Notes: generated from the letters alone by a model not told the origin. A stretch of 64,000 nucleotides of DNA from Dyella tabacisoli (GCF_003350925.1 NZ_KZ857177.1:132689-196688), one strand, 5' to 3'. Positions 8,551 through 17,902 are shown, counted from the stretch's first letter. Translations and numbers: made by a program.

Positions 8551-8580
8551 CGATTCCCGATTCCCGATTCCCGATTCCCG
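8551..8580. repeat. Short tandem heptamer array (unit CGATTCC)
   Basis: About four head-to-tail copies of CGATTCC in the 68-base fabD-fabG spacer, ending just before the fabG ribosome binding site. The period and sequence are close to the larger TTCCCCG array at 18960-19069. Confidence 0.85.
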
Positions 8581-8601
8581 CTTTCCTGAGGAAACCAACG
8601 A

Positions 8602-9345
8602 ATGAGTAAACCATTGCAGGGTGAGATCGCCTTGGTCACCGGCGCCAGCCGCGGTATCGGTGCGGCTATCGCAGACGAACTGGCTGAGCAGGGCGCGACC
8701 GTCATCGGTACGGCCACCAGTGAATCGGGGGCCGCGGCAATCGGTGCACGGCTTGCCGGGCAGGGTGGTCATGGTCGTGTCTTGAACGTCACCGACGGCG
8801 CGGCTGTCGATGCGTTGATCGACTCGATCGGCAAAGAGTTTGGGCCGGTCTCGATCTTGGTCAACAACGCGGGTATCACTCGCGACCAGCTACTGATGCG
8901 TATGAAAGACGACGATTGGCAGGCCATTATCGATACCAACCTCACTTCGGTATACCGCACCTCCAAAGCCGTTATGCGCGGCATGATGAAGGCGCGTAAA
9001 GGCCGCATCATTTCGATCGCCTCCGTAGTAGGCGTTACCGGTAACCCGGGACAGGCCAACTATGCCGCGGCAAAGGCCGGCATCATCGCGTTTTCAAAGT
9101 CACTCGCACGCGAAATCGGCAGTCGTGGCATTACGGTGAACGTGGTCGCGCCCGGCTTTATCGATACCGATATGACGCGCGCGTTGCCTGAAGAGTCGAA
9201 ACAGGCGCTGCTGGGGCAGATTGCCTTGGGCCACCTGGGCCAAGCCCACGACATCGCCAAGGCGGTGGGTTTCCTGGCATCGCCCGCGGCGGCCTACATC
9301 ACCGGCGAGACGCTGCACGTTAACGGCGGCATGTACATGCCGTAA
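8602..9345 (+). CDS. fabG: 3-oxoacyl-ACP reductase (FabG)
   Basis: A 247-residue short-chain dehydrogenase that reduces 3-oxoacyl-ACP with NADPH. It has the nucleotide-binding TGASRGIG (residues 13-20), NNAG (88-91), and the catalytic Ser141, Tyr154 and Lys158 (YAAAK). The C-terminus TGETLHVNGGMYM is FabG-typical. The ribosome binding site GAGGAAA precedes the ATG at 8602. Normally acpP follows within a few hundred bases; here a glycosyltransferase gene lies between. Confidence 0.96.
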   Translation: MSKPLQGEIALVTGASRGIGAAIADELAEQGATVIGTATSESGAAAIGARLAGQGGHGRVLNVTDGAAVDALIDSIGKEFGPVSILVNNAGITRDQLLMRMKDDDWQAIIDTNLTSVYRTSKAVMRGMMKARKGRIISIASVVGVTGNPGQANYAAAKAGIIAFSKSLAREIGSRGITVNVVAPGFIDTDMTRALPEESKQALLGQIALGHLGQAHDIAKAVGFLASPAAAYITGETLHVNGGMYMP

Positions 9346-9526
9346 CGAGGGCTTTCAAGGGGGCGATGTTTTGTGGGAGATGCCTGTAACTGAGGTCGCT
9401 CCCGCAGCATCGCTGCCTTTCACATTTTGAGCAGGCTCAGCGGGGTAGGTTCGGTAAGATTTTGTCATATGGCTTTTGTAGAGTTGCGCGCTCTTAAACC
9501 TAAGTACGGCCGCTGAAACTTCATCT

Positions 9527-11101
9527 ATGAACGCCCTGGACCGATTGCGTGCCGGCCTGAGTAGTTCCCCCTGGCTGGCTATATGGCTGCTGTTGCCTCT
9601 ACTAGGCATCCTTCCCCCGGTGCCAGTGGACGAGACCCGTTATCTCAGCATCGCCTGGGAAATGCGCCAATCGGCTGAGCTGATCGCCCTGCATCTCAAT
9701 GGGTTTCCCTATTTCGACAAGCCGCCGCTGCTGTTCTGGTTGTTGAACTTGAGCTGGAGCCTGTTTGGCGCATCGCTATGGACCTCACGTGCCATGGTGG
9801 TGTTATTTGGTGCCGGTTGCATTCGCCTACTGACCTTGATCGAGCGGCGTCTTGCCGGTGTTGAGGCACAACAGGCAGGGTGGCTATTGCTTGGATGTGT
9901 TTATTTTTTGTTGTTCTGCGGGGCGGTGATGTTCGACATCGTCTTGTGTTTCTTTGTGCTGTTGGCGTTTCTTGCGGTGATCCAGTGGGTGCAAGGCGGC
10001 GATTGGCGTGCGTTGGTACTGCTGTTTGTGGCCAGCGGCCTGGGCATGTTGACCAAGGGGCCGGTGTTGTTACTGCACTTGGCCGGTCCGATGCTGCTGG
10101 CGCGTTGGTGGGCGCCGGTAGCGTCAAAGCCTGGTTGGCAGCGCATCGGAGCGATGCTCGCGATCACCCTGCTTTCAGGTCTGCCAGTGCTGTTTTGGGC
10201 GTTGGCGGAGGTGCGTCACCTTGGTGCCTCCGATGCGCATGAATTGTTGGTGACGCAAACAGCGGGGCGGGTACTCGACAGCTTTGCGCATAATCGAGCG
10301 TTCTGGTGGTATTTGATGTGGTTGCCGTTGATTGTGCTTCCTTGGCCGCTGGTTCTGCGTTGGAAGCACGTGCGCGGCGCCGCCAGCGAGAGTTTGCATT
10401 CAAGTGCCGGCCGCTTTGGATTCTGTGCGGTCGTGCCGGCATTGATCGGTTTTAGTTTTGTCAGTGGCAAACAGTTGCACTACCTGTTGCCGCTATTTCC
10501 GGGTGCGGCGTTGCTGCTTGGCGCGATGTCGCGAGCTGAGCCCAGCTTGCTTTCACCACTGCGGCTGCTGGGCCTGATGGTGCTGATCGCTGGCTGGCTG
10601 GCCTGGACGATTCTTCGCCCTGAAGGCATGCATCAGAACTTATCCATGCCATGGGGGATGATCGCGTTGGCTCTGTGCATGCTTGGGTTGGCCGTGCTGT
10701 TGTTGCGACAGGTTAGAGGGGGCACGGAGCAGCGCGCGGCACTGGTTTCTTTGCTGCTGACGATGGCTTTGTTGCCGGTGATGCGTATACAACTGGCCGA
10801 TGGCGCGGACGTGCGCGAACTTGCGCAACAAGTCGTCGCTCTGCGCCAGCAGGGCGTGCCGCTTGCCCGCGTCGGCGATGAGCCGGGGTTACTCACTTTT
10901 TTTGCGCGCTTACCAGAGCCGCTGCCCACCGCGGGCGATCCGCGGCAATGGGCGCAGCAACATCCGCAAGGCTTTTTGCTCATGTGGTCCGCGCACACCG
11001 CACCACCGCCCGATCTCCAGGGCCGAGTGTGGGTGGCTAAGGGATGGGTGGGTTTACGGCCGGCTACGGCCTGGCTGCCACGAGCCGTCAGTACGCGCTG
11101 A
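9527..11101 (+). CDS. PMT/ArnT-family membrane glycosyltransferase
   Basis: A 524-residue polytopic membrane protein with roughly a dozen hydrophobic segments. The first periplasmic loop has VDETRYLSIAWEM, with the acidic pair where GT39/GT83 enzymes keep their catalytic aspartate, then YFDKPPLLFW near residue 65, a strong ArnT/PMT signature. Such enzymes move a sugar from a polyprenyl-phosphate carrier to lipid A, proteins or other periplasmic acceptors. The donor and acceptor here cannot be told from sequence, and no arnBCAD-like genes lie nearby, so I give no symbol. It interrupts the usual fabG-acpP order. The 181-base spacer before it has no convincing promoter. Confidence 0.85.
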   Translation: MNALDRLRAGLSSSPWLAIWLLLPLLGILPPVPVDETRYLSIAWEMRQSAELIALHLNGFPYFDKPPLLFWLLNLSWSLFGASLWTSRAMVVLFGAGCIRLLTLIERRLAGVEAQQAGWLLLGCVYFLLFCGAVMFDIVLCFFVLLAFLAVIQWVQGGDWRALVLLFVASGLGMLTKGPVLLLHLAGPMLLARWWAPVASKPGWQRIGAMLAITLLSGLPVLFWALAEVRHLGASDAHELLVTQTAGRVLDSFAHNRAFWWYLMWLPLIVLPWPLVLRWKHVRGAASESLHSSAGRFGFCAVVPALIGFSFVSGKQLHYLLPLFPGAALLLGAMSRAEPSLLSPLRLLGLMVLIAGWLAWTILRPEGMHQNLSMPWGMIALALCMLGLAVLLLRQVRGGTEQRAALVSLLLTMALLPVMRIQLADGADVRELAQQVVALRQQGVPLARVGDEPGLLTFFARLPEPLPTAGDPRQWAQQHPQGFLLMWSAHTAPPPDLQGRVWVAKGWVGLRPATAWLPRAVSTR

Positions 11102-11131
11102 TTGGCCTTTGGCTACGCCACTTCTGGGGGG

Positions 11132-11162
11132 TTGTCGCCAGCGGCCGCTTTTTAGGCGACAA
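11132..11162 (+). terminator. Inverted repeat after the glycosyltransferase gene, possible terminator
   Basis: TTGTCGCC (11132-11139) is complemented by GGCGACAA (11155-11162). The loop contains its own palindrome AGCGGCCGCT and a T run. It lies 30 bases after the glycosyltransferase stop. The shape is not a standard terminator, since the T run is inside the loop. Confidence 0.35.
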
Positions 11163-11303
11163 TTAGCCCTTCGCGCCGGCTCGATAGGCTGCGCTTAACC
11201 AGGACCATGGCGGCCTCAGAGCTTAGCCATTACAATCCGCCGGCCTTGCCGGGCACAGAACCGGCGTAGATAAGCAATTTTCCCCTTGGGAGGTATTGGC
11301 AAC

Positions 11304-11546
11304 ATGAGCACCATCGAAGAGCGCGTCAAGAAAATCGTCGTCGAGCAGTTGGGCGTGAAGGAAGATGAAGTCAATGCGAACTCTTCGTTCGTGGACGATC
11401 TGGGCGCAGACTCGCTGGATACTGTTGAGCTGGTGATGGCTCTCGAAGAAGAATTCGAGTGCGAGATCCCCGACGAAGAAGCCGAGAAGATCACCACGGT
11501 GCAGCAGGCTGTCGATTACATCAAGGCTCACACCGAGAAAGCATGA
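11304..11546 (+). CDS. acpP: Acyl carrier protein
   Basis: An 80-residue acidic protein carrying acyl chains on a phosphopantetheine attached to Ser37 in [18 protein letters not shown] ribosome binding site at 11288-11293 places the start at the ATG at 11304; six upstream codons are open but follow no family pattern. The 202-base upstream region has a TACAAT hexamer at 11231-11236 without a good -35, so a separate acpP promoter is possible but unproven. A terminator follows, fitting the usual need to express ACP well above its neighbours. Confidence 0.97.
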   Translation: MSTIEERVKKIVVEQLGVKEDEVNANSSFVDDLGADSLDTVELVMALEEEFECEIPDEEAEKITTVQQAVDYIKAHTEKA

Positions 11547-11600
11547 TCGATCCGCAAGTGAGCTGGCGCTTGATGCGTGGCGCTCACTACGAAACGATAC

Positions 11601-11633
11601 CGAAAGCTGCGCCGCCTTGGCGCAGTTTTCGTT
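11601..11633 (+). terminator. Rho-independent terminator after acpP
   Basis: Stem CTGCGCC (11607-11613) with GGCGCAG (11619-11625), flanked by CGAAA and TTTTCG that extend the pairing, followed by T-rich sequence. Confidence 0.65.
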
Positions 11634-11766
11634 TCTGCATTTCGCAACGTCCGACCCCGTATGGTTCGCAGGATGCGAGCCGTAGAGGGCACGATGACGT
11701 GGCCGCGACAAGCGTGGAACGGTTGCCGCTTAAGGCAGCGCCACGGAACCATGAAGGAAGAACAGC

Positions 11767-13005
11767 ATGAGCAAACGACGTGTGGTAGTGACCGGCATGG
11801 GCATCATTTCGCCGGTCGGTAACGACATTGCCAGCGCTTGGGAGAACATTCTCAAAGGCGTCAGCGGTATCGGTCAGGTCACCCATTTCGACGCCACCGC
11901 GTATGCCACCCGCATTGCGGGTCAGGTGCGTGATTTCGAGCCGGGGCAGTGGATGGCCGCGAAAGATATCAAGAAGATGGATCCGTTCATCCATTACGGC
12001 ATCGCTGCCGGCACCCAGGCTTTACGCGACTCCGGGCTGGAAGTGACCGAAGCGAATGCTCCACGCATCGGCGTGGCGGTTGCCGCAGGTATCGGCGGTT
12101 TGCACACTATCGAACACACCGCCATTGAGCTGCACGATAAGGGTCCTCGTCGGGTGTCGCCGTTCTTCGTGCCGAGCTCGATCATCAACATGGTGTCGGG
12201 CCATCTTTCGATCATGTTCGGCCTGAAGGGCCCCAATATCGCTTGCGTTACCGCCTGTACCACAGCCACGCACAATATCGGCCTGGCGGCGCGAATGATT
12301 CAGTACGGCGATGCCGATGTGATGGTGGCCGGCGGTGCCGAGTTCGCCACGACCGGCACGGCGATGGCGGGCTTCTGTTCGGCCAAGGCCATGTCTACCC
12401 GCAACGACGAGCCGACCAAGGCTAGCCGCCCATGGGATAAGAACCGCGATGGTTTCGTGCTGTCCGATGGCGCCGGCGTCTTGGTGCTGGAGGAGTACGA
12501 GCACGCTAAGGCGCGCGGCGCGCGCATTTATGCCGAGCTGGCCGGTTTTGGCATGAGCGGCGATGCGTACCACATCACCGCACCAAGTGAGGGCGGCGAA
12601 GGTGCTGCGCGTTGCATGGAGAATGCATTGCGCGATGGTGCTATCAACCCGACCGACGTGCAGTACGTTAATGCGCACGGTACGTCAACGCAGCTTGGCG
12701 ATCTAGGTGAAGTGCTCGCTGCCAAGCGTGTATTTGGTGACCACGCTTACAAGCTGGCGATAAGCTCGACCAAGTCGATCACAGGTCACTTGCTCGGTGC
12801 TGCCGGCGGTATCGAGGCGATTTTCTCGATCCTTGCCTTGCGTGACCAAGTGATGCCGCCGACTATCAATCTGGACGAGCCCGGCGAGGGCTGCGATTTG
12901 GACTTTGTGCCGCATACTGCGCGCCAGGCCAAGATCGATGTGGCGGTTTCCAACTCGTTCGGCTTCGGCGGCACCAACGGTACCCTGGTTTTCCGTCGCA
13001 TTTGA
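11767..13005 (+). CDS. fabF: 3-oxoacyl-ACP synthase II (FabF)
   Basis: A 412-residue thiolase-fold elongation enzyme. The catalytic residues are Cys164 in [10 protein letters not shown], His304 in VNAHGTST and His341 in KSITGHLLG. The N-terminus [16 protein letters not shown] and glycine-rich C-terminus [12 protein letters not shown] are typical. GAAGGAAGAA before the ATG at 11767 serves as ribosome binding site. It is followed 7 bases later by pabB, the standard order in this lineage. Confidence 0.96.
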   Translation: MSKRRVVVTGMGIISPVGNDIASAWENILKGVSGIGQVTHFDATAYATRIAGQVRDFEPGQWMAAKDIKKMDPFIHYGIAAGTQALRDSGLEVTEANAPRIGVAVAAGIGGLHTIEHTAIELHDKGPRRVSPFFVPSSIINMVSGHLSIMFGLKGPNIACVTACTTATHNIGLAARMIQYGDADVMVAGGAEFATTGTAMAGFCSAKAMSTRNDEPTKASRPWDKNRDGFVLSDGAGVLVLEEYEHAKARGARIYAELAGFGMSGDAYHITAPSEGGEGAARCMENALRDGAINPTDVQYVNAHGTSTQLGDLGEVLAAKRVFGDHAYKLAISSTKSITGHLLGAAGGIEAIFSILALRDQVMPPTINLDEPGEGCDLDFVPHTARQAKIDVAVSNSFGFGGTNGTLVFRRI

Positions 13006-13012
13006 GCGACGC

Positions 13013-14380
13013 ATGACCTGCATGGTTCGTACGTTACCCGGCCGGCGCGATTTACTCGCGCCGGCCGCTGTATATCCAGAGCGCTACCCGTGCCTGCTCG
13101 AAAGCGTAGTGCGCGGTACGCCGCAAGCGCGTTTCGACATTCTGTTCGCCTTTCCGCAAGGTAGCCTGACGCTTCATGCGGATGGCCGCCTGCTTGACGA
13201 GAAAGGCGTTCCGCAAAAAGGGCGCTTTCTCGACGCGCTTGACCTGGCCTGGCAAGCCGAGCGCTTGCCACAGGGCACCGATGACGATGGCCTGCCTTTT
13301 CACGGTGGCTGGGTATTGTTATTGGCCTACGAATTGGCCGGTGAGATCGAGCCGCGTCTGCATTTGCGTCAGCCGCAGTCATTACCCGTGGCGCTGGCGT
13401 TGCGTTGTCCGGCGGCAGTGATCGTCGATCACCAACGTGAGCGGACGGTGTTGATCGCTGAGGCTGGCAGTGAAGCCCTGCTCGATACGCTGGAGGCGGA
13501 CCTTAGCGCCGCATGGGCGAATGAGCCTCTGCCGGCGGCCGATGCGGTGCAGGAAGACACACCGTCATTGTTTCTCGATGGCGTTGCGCGTATTCACCGG
13601 CATTTGCATGCGGGCGACATCTTTCAAGTGAATCTGTCGCGCGCCTGGCGCGCGCACTATGCACAGCCACCTTCGGCGGCATCGCTATACGCCGCACTTC
13701 GGCAGGCTAACCCGGCACCGTTTGCCGGTTTGCTGCAGCAGCCCGAATGGTCGGTGGCCAGTTCTTCACCGGAGCGTTTGGTCGAGGTGCGGCGCGGTAC
13801 GGCGCAGACCCGTCCGATCGCCGGTACCCGGCCGCGCGTGCCCGGTGACGACGAGCTGGCGCGCATTCGCGAATTGAGCACGCATCCCAAAGAGCGCGCC
13901 GAACACGTGATGCTGATCGACCTGGAACGTAACGATCTAGGGCGGGTGTGTGTACCCGGCACGATCGTGGTCGATGAGCTGATGGTGGTGGAAAGCTATA
14001 CGCATGTTCATCACATTGTTTCCAATGTGCGCGGCCAGTTGCGTGACGGCGTGACGCCGGGCGAGGTGATTGCGGCGACTTTTCCGGGTGGCACCATTAC
14101 CGGTTGCCCCAAGGTGCGCTGTATGGAAATTATCGGGGCATTGGAAGATGCGCCTCGTGGCGCCTATACCGGTGCCATGGGTTACCTGGACCGCAACGGC
14201 GATCTCGATTTGAATATCTTGATCCGCACGCTGACGCTTGCTGGCGCCGAATCTGCCGGTGCTGAAGTCACGCTTCGCGCGGGAGCCGGCATCGTCGCCG
14301 ACTCGGTGGCAGAGAAGGAGCTGGACGAGACTCGCGCCAAGGCACGTGGATTGCTGCATGCGCTGGGTGTGGTCGCCTGA
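13013..14380 (+). CDS. pabB: Aminodeoxychorismate synthase component I (PabB)
   Basis: A 455-residue chorismate-binding enzyme that, with a glutamine amidotransferase subunit not in this window, makes 4-amino-4-deoxychorismate for folate. Family motifs are present: SSPERLV near 251, PIAGTRPR at 268-275, DLERNDLGRV, FPGGTITGCPKVR and IRTLTL. Residue 270 is Ala where E. coli PabB has the nucleophilic Lys274; anthranilate synthase TrpE also has Ala here. Context settles the call: it overlaps pabC by one base (TGATG) and sits in the fabF-pabBC-mltG-tmk-holB order. The ATG at 13013 is chosen just after the fabF stop; the ATG at 13022 is an alternative. Confidence 0.88.
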   Translation: MTCMVRTLPGRRDLLAPAAVYPERYPCLLESVVRGTPQARFDILFAFPQGSLTLHADGRLLDEKGVPQKGRFLDALDLAWQAERLPQGTDDDGLPFHGGWVLLLAYELAGEIEPRLHLRQPQSLPVALALRCPAAVIVDHQRERTVLIAEAGSEALLDTLEADLSAAWANEPLPAADAVQEDTPSLFLDGVARIHRHLHAGDIFQVNLSRAWRAHYAQPPSAASLYAALRQANPAPFAGLLQQPEWSVASSSPERLVEVRRGTAQTRPIAGTRPRVPGDDELARIRELSTHPKERAEHVMLIDLERNDLGRVCVPGTIVVDELMVVESYTHVHHIVSNVRGQLRDGVTPGEVIAATFPGGTITGCPKVRCMEIIGALEDAPRGAYTGAMGYLDRNGDLDLNILIRTLTLAGAESAGAEVTLRAGAGIVADSVAEKELDETRAKARGLLHALGVVA

Positions 14381-15207
14381 TGTCGTCGCCGAATCGAATT
14401 CTGGTCAATGGTCGCCCGGATGGAATGATCGATCCGCTCGATCGTGGCCTTGCCTATGGCGACGGCGTGTTTGAAACGATTCGCTTCGTCGGTCGGATGT
14501 CGCCGCTGTGGTCGCGTCATATGCAACGCTTGCAAGACAGTTGCACGCGACTTCGCATCCCTTGTCCCGAGCCTGAGCGATTGTGGCAAGAGGCACTGGT
14601 TGTCACGCAAGGTCTGGGGCAAGCCGTCGTGCGCATCACCATGACTCGCGGCGCGGGTGAGCGCGGCTATGCGCTGCCGGCAGCACCCCAGCCTACCCGA
14701 GTGCTTGCTGCATTCCCGGCGCCGATACGAGCGGTCGATGACTATCGGCATGGTTTGCGCGTACGACTTTGCGAGACCCGACTGGCAATACAGCCGCGCC
14801 TGGCCGGTATCAAACATCTGAACCGGCTGGAACAGGTCCTGGCGCGCGCAGAATGGGACGACCCGGCAATAGCCGAAGGTTTGCTGTGCGATGAGGCCGG
14901 ACGCGTTATTTCAGCGGTCATGGCTAATCTATTCGCCGTGATCGATGGTGTGCTGATAACGCCGTCGTTGGAGCGCTGCGGTGTGAATGGTGTGGCCCGT
15001 GCCGAGGTGCAGGCGGTGCGTGAAGTTCAGGTTTGCGATCTGTCGCTAGGCGAACTGTGGCAGGCTAGTGAGCTGTTTCTCAGTTCCAGCGTGCACGGCA
15101 TGCTTCCGGTGCGGAGCGTAGACGATAAGGTGTTTGTCCCCGGTCCGGTCACTCGCGCGCTGCAGCAACATTGGTGTGAACTGGGGTTTCCAACGGAGTT
15201 GGCATGA
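14380..15207 (+). CDS. pabC: 4-amino-4-deoxychorismate lyase (PabC)
   Basis: A 275-residue fold-type IV PLP enzyme that splits aminodeoxychorismate into p-aminobenzoate and pyruvate. The PLP lysine is Lys145 in LAGIKHLNRLEQ. The N-terminus has the class motif LAYGDGVFETIR (residues 24-35) and the phosphate-binding region is near SAVMANLFAV. The start overlaps the pabB stop by one base and the end overlaps mltG by four, so expression is translationally coupled. Confidence 0.95.
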   Translation: MSSPNRILVNGRPDGMIDPLDRGLAYGDGVFETIRFVGRMSPLWSRHMQRLQDSCTRLRIPCPEPERLWQEALVVTQGLGQAVVRITMTRGAGERGYALPAAPQPTRVLAAFPAPIRAVDDYRHGLRVRLCETRLAIQPRLAGIKHLNRLEQVLARAEWDDPAIAEGLLCDEAGRVISAVMANLFAVIDGVLITPSLERCGVNGVARAEVQAVREVQVCDLSLGELWQASELFLSSSVHGMLPVRSVDDKVFVPGPVTRALQQHWCELGFPTELA

Positions 15208-16241
15208 ACCGCAACAAGATTTATGGGCGAGCGCTGTGGCGCGTATTGATGTTGTTGGCGCTGTTGGCTATCGCCGGCGGTCTGGTTTATGGCTGGCTTG
15301 ATTTCGCCCGCTTTAGCCGTACGCCGCTCAATGTGACGGCGACGACCACAAGTATCGACATTGCTCGCGGCAGCAGCCTCAAAGACATCGTCAATACCGT
15401 GCGTGAGCAGGGCTTGAGCAGCGCTTCGCCGCTGTATTGGCGCCTGCTTACCGAGCAGATGCACGCCAGCGGCAAGCTGCACGCTGGCGAGTACGCGCTC
15501 AGCGCAGGCATGACGCCGCGCGACCTGATCGCCAATATGGCGGCCGGCAAGGTGATGCAGCGTAATTTCACCATCGTCGATGGCTGGAATATGCGTGACC
15601 TGCGCCAGGCATTGACCCACGCCGAGCATCTACGACAAGACGCTGCCGAGCTGGACGACGAAGCCTTGATGCAGAAAATCGGCGCGCCAGGCGAGGCGCC
15701 CGAAGGACGGTTTCTGCCTGAGACCTACGCCTATGTAAAAGGCGATAGCGATCTGGATATTCTCAAGCGCGCGCACGTGGCCATGAGTAAGACACTGGAT
15801 ACCCTGTGGCAGGACCGCGACAAAGATTTGCCGTTAGCCACACCGTATGAGGCACTGATCCTCGCCTCGATCGTTGAGAAGGAAACCGGCCGCGCCGACG
15901 AGCGCGCGCGCATCGCGGGTGTCTTTGTGCGGCGTTTGAATATGCGCATGCTGCTGCAGACCGACCCCACCGTGATCTATGGCATGGGTGAGCGCTACGC
16001 CGGCAATATCCACCGATCTGATCTCACCACCGATACGCCGTTCAACACCTATACCCGTGTCGGACTGCCGCCGACGCCGATCGCGTTGCCCGGCAAGCCC
16101 GCCTTGGTCGCGGCCCTGCATCCGGCCGCCGGCAACGAGCTGTATTTCGTCGCCCGCGGCGATGGCGGGCATGTATTCTCGCGCAGCTTGGACGAGCACA
16201 ATCGCAACGTTGCCTGCTACCAGTTGAAGCGCTGCCAATGA
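15204..16241 (+). CDS. mltG: Endolytic murein transglycosylase MltG (YceG)
   Basis: A 345-residue inner-membrane lytic transglycosylase with one N-terminal helix (residues 11-30), a LysM-like region, and the YceG catalytic core. ASIVEKETGR places the catalytic glutamate at Glu225. RIAGVFVRRLNMRMLLQTDPTVIYG and IALPGKPAL are family hallmarks. MltG cleaves nascent peptidoglycan strands near the membrane and limits glycan chain length. Overlaps with pabC and tmk are ATGA-type, so it is embedded in a coupled operon. Confidence 0.95.
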   Translation: MNRNKIYGRALWRVLMLLALLAIAGGLVYGWLDFARFSRTPLNVTATTTSIDIARGSSLKDIVNTVREQGLSSASPLYWRLLTEQMHASGKLHAGEYALSAGMTPRDLIANMAAGKVMQRNFTIVDGWNMRDLRQALTHAEHLRQDAAELDDEALMQKIGAPGEAPEGRFLPETYAYVKGDSDLDILKRAHVAMSKTLDTLWQDRDKDLPLATPYEALILASIVEKETGRADERARIAGVFVRRLNMRMLLQTDPTVIYGMGERYAGNIHRSDLTTDTPFNTYTRVGLPPTPIALPGKPALVAALHPAAGNELYFVARGDGGHVFSRSLDEHNRNVACYQLKRCQ

Positions 16242-16894
16242 GTACGTTACGCATGAGTGCCGCACGCGGAAAATTCATTTCGTTGGAAGGCGGCGAAGGG
16301 GCTGGCAAGAGTACTTTGCTGGCGGGTTTGCATGAGCACATCACGGCACAGCATGTGGCTTTAGTGCAGACCCGCGAGCCTGGCGGCACACCATTGGGCG
16401 AGGCCGTGCGCGCGATCGTACTCGATCCCGCCCGACGCGATATGGTGGCTGAGGCCGAATTGCTGTTGATGTTCGCCTCGCGCGCTCAACTCGTGCGCGA
16501 AGTGATCGAGCCGGCACTGGCTGCGGGGCAATGGGTATTGTGCGATCGCTTTACCGATGCCAGCTATGCCTATCAAGGCGGCGGTCGCGGTCAACCACTT
16601 GAGCGGATCGCTGAGTTGGAGCGCTGGGCGGCTGACGGGTTGCAGCCTGACCTGACTCTATTACTGGATCTTCCGGTATCGACCGGGCGCGCACGTGCTG
16701 CGGGGCGTGGCGAGGCGGATCGGATCGAAGTCGAGGCCGATGCCTTTTTCGAGCGCGTGCGTTCGGCTTATCGCACCCGCGCGGCCGCCGAGCCGGCGCG
16801 CTTTCGCGTGATCGATGCCAGTCAGCCAGCAGTCGCAGTATTGCAATCGGCGATTGCCGCGCTCACGCCGCTGCTCGCGGAGCATGCATTGTGA
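16238..16894 (+). CDS. tmk: Thymidylate kinase
   Basis: A 218-residue P-loop kinase that phosphorylates dTMP to dTDP. P-loop GGEGAGKST is at residues 18-26, the DR(Y/F) motif is DRFTDASYAYQGGGR near 104-118, and the lid has TGRARAAGR. The first 11 residues before KFISLEGG vary in the family, so the ATG at 16253 is an alternative start. The first codons overlap the mltG stop (ATGA), and the stop overlaps the GTG start of holB. Confidence 0.96.
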   Translation: MSTLRMSAARGKFISLEGGEGAGKSTLLAGLHEHITAQHVALVQTREPGGTPLGEAVRAIVLDPARRDMVAEAELLLMFASRAQLVREVIEPALAAGQWVLCDRFTDASYAYQGGGRGQPLERIAELERWAADGLQPDLTLLLDLPVSTGRARAAGRGEADRIEVEADAFFERVRSAYRTRAAAEPARFRVIDASQPAVAVLQSAIAALTPLLAEHAL

Positions 16895-17826
16895 TCGCCT
16901 TGCCCTGGCATGCCGAGCATTGGGCGCGATTGCAGGCGCGTCGCCAGCGCGATGCCATGCCGCATGCGTTGTTATTGGTCGGGCCGGCCGGCCTGGGCAA
17001 GCGTGATTTCTTGCAGCGTTTCGTCCATGGATTGCTGTGTTTGCAGCCGCAGGACGGCGAAGCCTGCGGGCAGTGCCGCAGTTGCCTGCTGCTTGCCGCC
17101 GGTACGCATCCCGATTATGTCTCGCTGAGTTTCGGGCTGCGCAAGGACGGTGTTCAGCGCAGCGAGATCGTGGTCGACCAGATCCGCGAGTTGTCGGCTC
17201 GCCTGTCCATGTCCAGCCAATTCGGCGGCTGGCAGGTGGTGTCGATCGATCCGGCCGACGCCATGAATGCGGCTGCCGCGAATGCCTTGCTGAAAACACT
17301 CGAAGAACCGTCGCAGCAAACCTTGCTATTGCTGGTGGCCGATGCACCGTGGCGATTGCCGCAGACTATCCGCAGCCGCTGCCAGCGTATTGAGTTTCAA
17401 CTGCCGTCGCATGCCGAGGCTTTAGCGTGGTTGCAGGCCGAAGGCGTGAAAGATGCCGCGGCGGCGCTTGACGCAGCGGGCGGCAACCCCGGTCTGGCCC
17501 GTGCCTGGGGCGAGCAGGGCGCGCTCGCGCGTCGGCAAGAGGTACGCAAAGATCTGGCCGCACTGGCTGCCGGTCGTGGCGAAGCCATGGAAGTGGTGAA
17601 GCGCTGGCTCGACAACGAGCCTGCGCAACGCCTGTGGTTCGCCGCCCAGGCTGCGGCCGATGAGGCAAAGGCGCAAGCGGCGACCTCGCCGGGGCCATTG
17701 ACCAGCGCATTGACCAGCGAAGCGCTAGGTGATTGGTATATGGCGGCAAATCGCACGCGCGATGCTTTGCGCGGCCCCTTGCGTGCAGATCTGTTGTTAT
17801 TGGAACTGCTCGCGCGCTGGCGTTGA
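16891..17826 (+). CDS. holB: DNA polymerase III delta-prime subunit
   Basis: A 311-residue clamp-loader subunit. The AAA+ core begins LLLVGPAGLGKRDF (P-loop-like residues 31-37, with Arg where Ser/Thr is usual, so ATP hydrolysis is unlikely, as in other delta-prime proteins). Four cysteines, Cys50, Cys59, Cys62 and Cys65, form the zinc module. LLKTLEEP and LRSRCQRIEF-type sensor motifs follow. The GTG start at 16891 overlaps the tmk stop. pilZ commonly follows directly in this lineage; here it is 1.3 kb further on. Confidence 0.93.
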   Translation: MIALPWHAEHWARLQARRQRDAMPHALLLVGPAGLGKRDFLQRFVHGLLCLQPQDGEACGQCRSCLLLAAGTHPDYVSLSFGLRKDGVQRSEIVVDQIRELSARLSMSSQFGGWQVVSIDPADAMNAAAANALLKTLEEPSQQTLLLLVADAPWRLPQTIRSRCQRIEFQLPSHAEALAWLQAEGVKDAAAALDAAGGNPGLARAWGEQGALARRQEVRKDLAALAAGRGEAMEVVKRWLDNEPAQRLWFAAQAAADEAKAQAATSPGPLTSALTSEALGDWYMAANRTRDALRGPLRADLLLLELLARWR

Positions 17827-17902
17827 TGCGTGCTGCATTATTCAAGCAAGCACGATGCAAGCCCCCGTTCGCCAGGGAAGAAGTTCATGTCGAGGCTCCG
17901 AT

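Noticed and set aside
13013-14380. Naming this gene trpE because of PIAGT
   Set aside because: The one-base overlap with pabC and the fabF-pabBC-mltG-tmk-holB order favour pabB; no trp genes nearby.
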